From positions 1 to 23,527 of the IMG/VR virus record IMGVR_UViG_3300009428_001469: DNA of 23,527 bases. The stretch is one strand, 5' to 3'. Below, in pieces: positions 23,186-23,527 of the stretch. The notes beneath the pieces were generated by a model, which did not search any database, had not been told where the DNA came from, and saw only the letters and a list, made by a program, of their open reading frames with translations. Position 1 is the stretch's first letter. Every line of letters begins with the position of its first letter. A program made the translations under genes and the position numbers. The stretch is from a virus.

Positions 23186-23262
23186 AAAAAAAGGGGGCGA
23201 GCTACCAAAGTTCGGGCGCTGCGGCGATATACGTCGGGCATACCCACAGGCTCTCACCCCCT
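23186..23262 (-). terminator. Hairpin plus T-tract between the ssDNA-binding-like gene and the nuclease
   Basis: On the minus strand AGGGGGTGAG (23262-23253) pairs over ten positions, one of them G-U, with CTCGCCCCCT (23201-23192). TTTTTTT (23192-23186) follows at the 3' edge, as in an intrinsic terminator. The G-U pair becomes a C-A mismatch on the plus strand, so the structure belongs to the leftward transcript. The 51-base loop holds a smaller hairpin (TGGG/CCCG). The T tract adjoins the nuclease's ribosome binding site AAGGA, so partial termination or occlusion could limit downstream expression. Confidence 0.5.
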
Positions 23263-23284
23263 AGTTAGTTCCGTCCAAGGGAGA

Positions 23285-23527
23285 TCAGAACGGAATTTCG
23301 TCATCAGGGATAGGCGGTGCAGATGCGGCCTTCGACGAAGATGATGTCTCAGTCTGGAAACCTTTGGGATCAAAGAAACCTTTTACCTGTGAGCCTGTGC
23401 GAGACTGCCCATCCTTTTCATAACTTTCTTGAACGACCAGCACGCCGACCTTCAATCCGTTTATGCTGGCGATGCCAGACTTACCTACATTGTCTGGGTC
23501 TTTGTGACCGCCATGCGTGAGCAACGC
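23285..23527 (-). CDS. ssDNA-binding / DUF669-like recombination protein, C-terminal fragment
   Basis: The leftward frame is open to the window edge, so the N-terminus is missing; the TTG at 23524 is not a real start. The visible part reads ALLTHGGHKDPDN, GLKVGVLVVQESYEKDG, then GSQVKGFFDPKGF. This pattern (strand, Gly-rich turn, V-x-V-V-x-E-x-Y, then V-x-x-F-x-D) fits phage DUF669-type or small ssDNA-binding proteins. A Ser/Ala/Pro linker then leads to the acidic tail PPIPDDEIPF, the form used by bacterial and phage SSBs to recruit partner enzymes. It precedes the nuclease by 110 bases, consistent with a recombination module. DUF669 versus OB-fold SSB cannot be settled from 80 residues. Confidence 0.68.
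   Translation of the reverse strand, partial: ALLTHGGHKDPDNVGKSGIASINGLKVGVLVVQESYEKDGQSRTGSQVKGFFDPKGFQTETSSSSKAASAPPIPDDEIPF

Noticed and set aside
23186-23262. A tRNA gene, because the G-rich and C-rich ends could form a 7-bp acceptor stem.
   Set aside because: No T-loop TTCRA motif, no proper D arm or anticodon arm, and the 3' end runs into a T tract. A hairpin/attenuator explains the pairing better.

Overview
The window looks like part of the genome of a tailed double-stranded DNA phage of the T7-like, short-tailed (podovirus) type. Genes are packed tightly, with many 1-4 base stop/start overlaps. There is a row of large, Ala/Gly/Gln-rich structural or ejection-type proteins, a lysis cassette with a T7-type amidase, and DNA-metabolism genes on the opposite strand. 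The mixed base composition, the two small acetyltransferases inside the structural operon and the holin types resemble uncultured marine podophages of alphaproteobacteria. That host assignment is inference from gene style, not shown by the sequence. No integrase, tRNA, CRISPR array or insertion sequence is visible.

Layout. Bases 2-19745 (+) form one late operon. It runs: the 3' end of a structural-like gene (2-529), two tandem GNAT acetyltransferase paralogues (526-981, 978-1430), a 541-aa glycine-rich protein starting MCFGG (1431-3056), a 227-aa low-complexity protein (3070-3753), a gp14-like helical protein (3763-4680), a 987-aa gp15-like protein (4680-7643), an 81-base gap with two tandem stem-loops, and then a single 12-kb gene encoding a 4006-aa protein (7725-19745). 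The giant protein takes up half of the window. It carries hydrophobic Gly/Ala segments at both ends, long helical stretches, a zinc metallopeptidase motif (HEMGH, residues 2000-2004) and a region resembling a polyvalent-protein ADP-ribosyltransferase (about residues 2830-3085). It sits where T7 gp16 would be and is probably ejected into the host with its neighbours.

Bases 19742-21533 (+) are the lysis segment: an 85-aa secreted-looking cysteine protein, a two-TM holin with a TTG start, a three-TM holin, a T7-type N-acetylmuramoyl-L-alanine amidase whose start is probably a TTG inside the called frame, and a 144-aa protein with a C-terminal membrane anchor. Its stop codon lies within two interleaved 8-bp inverted repeats that mark the convergence with the minus-strand genes.

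Bases 21639-23527 (-) are an early/DNA-metabolism block, transcribed right to left: the C-terminus of an ssDNA-binding/DUF669-like protein (window edge), an attenuator-like hairpin with a T tract, a Cas4/RecB-like PD-(D/E)XK nuclease with four probable Fe-S cysteines, a 74-aa coiled-coil protein, and a deoxynucleoside monophosphate kinase split by an in-frame amber codon. The kinase's C-terminal half remains open and recognisable after the amber.

The most interesting points are the giant metallopeptidase/ADP-ribosyltransferase virion protein, the amber-interrupted kinase, the interleaved inverted repeats at the end of the late operon, the tandem hairpins before the giant gene, and the similar Arg-Arg/Gly-Leu tails on three neighbouring structural-type proteins.
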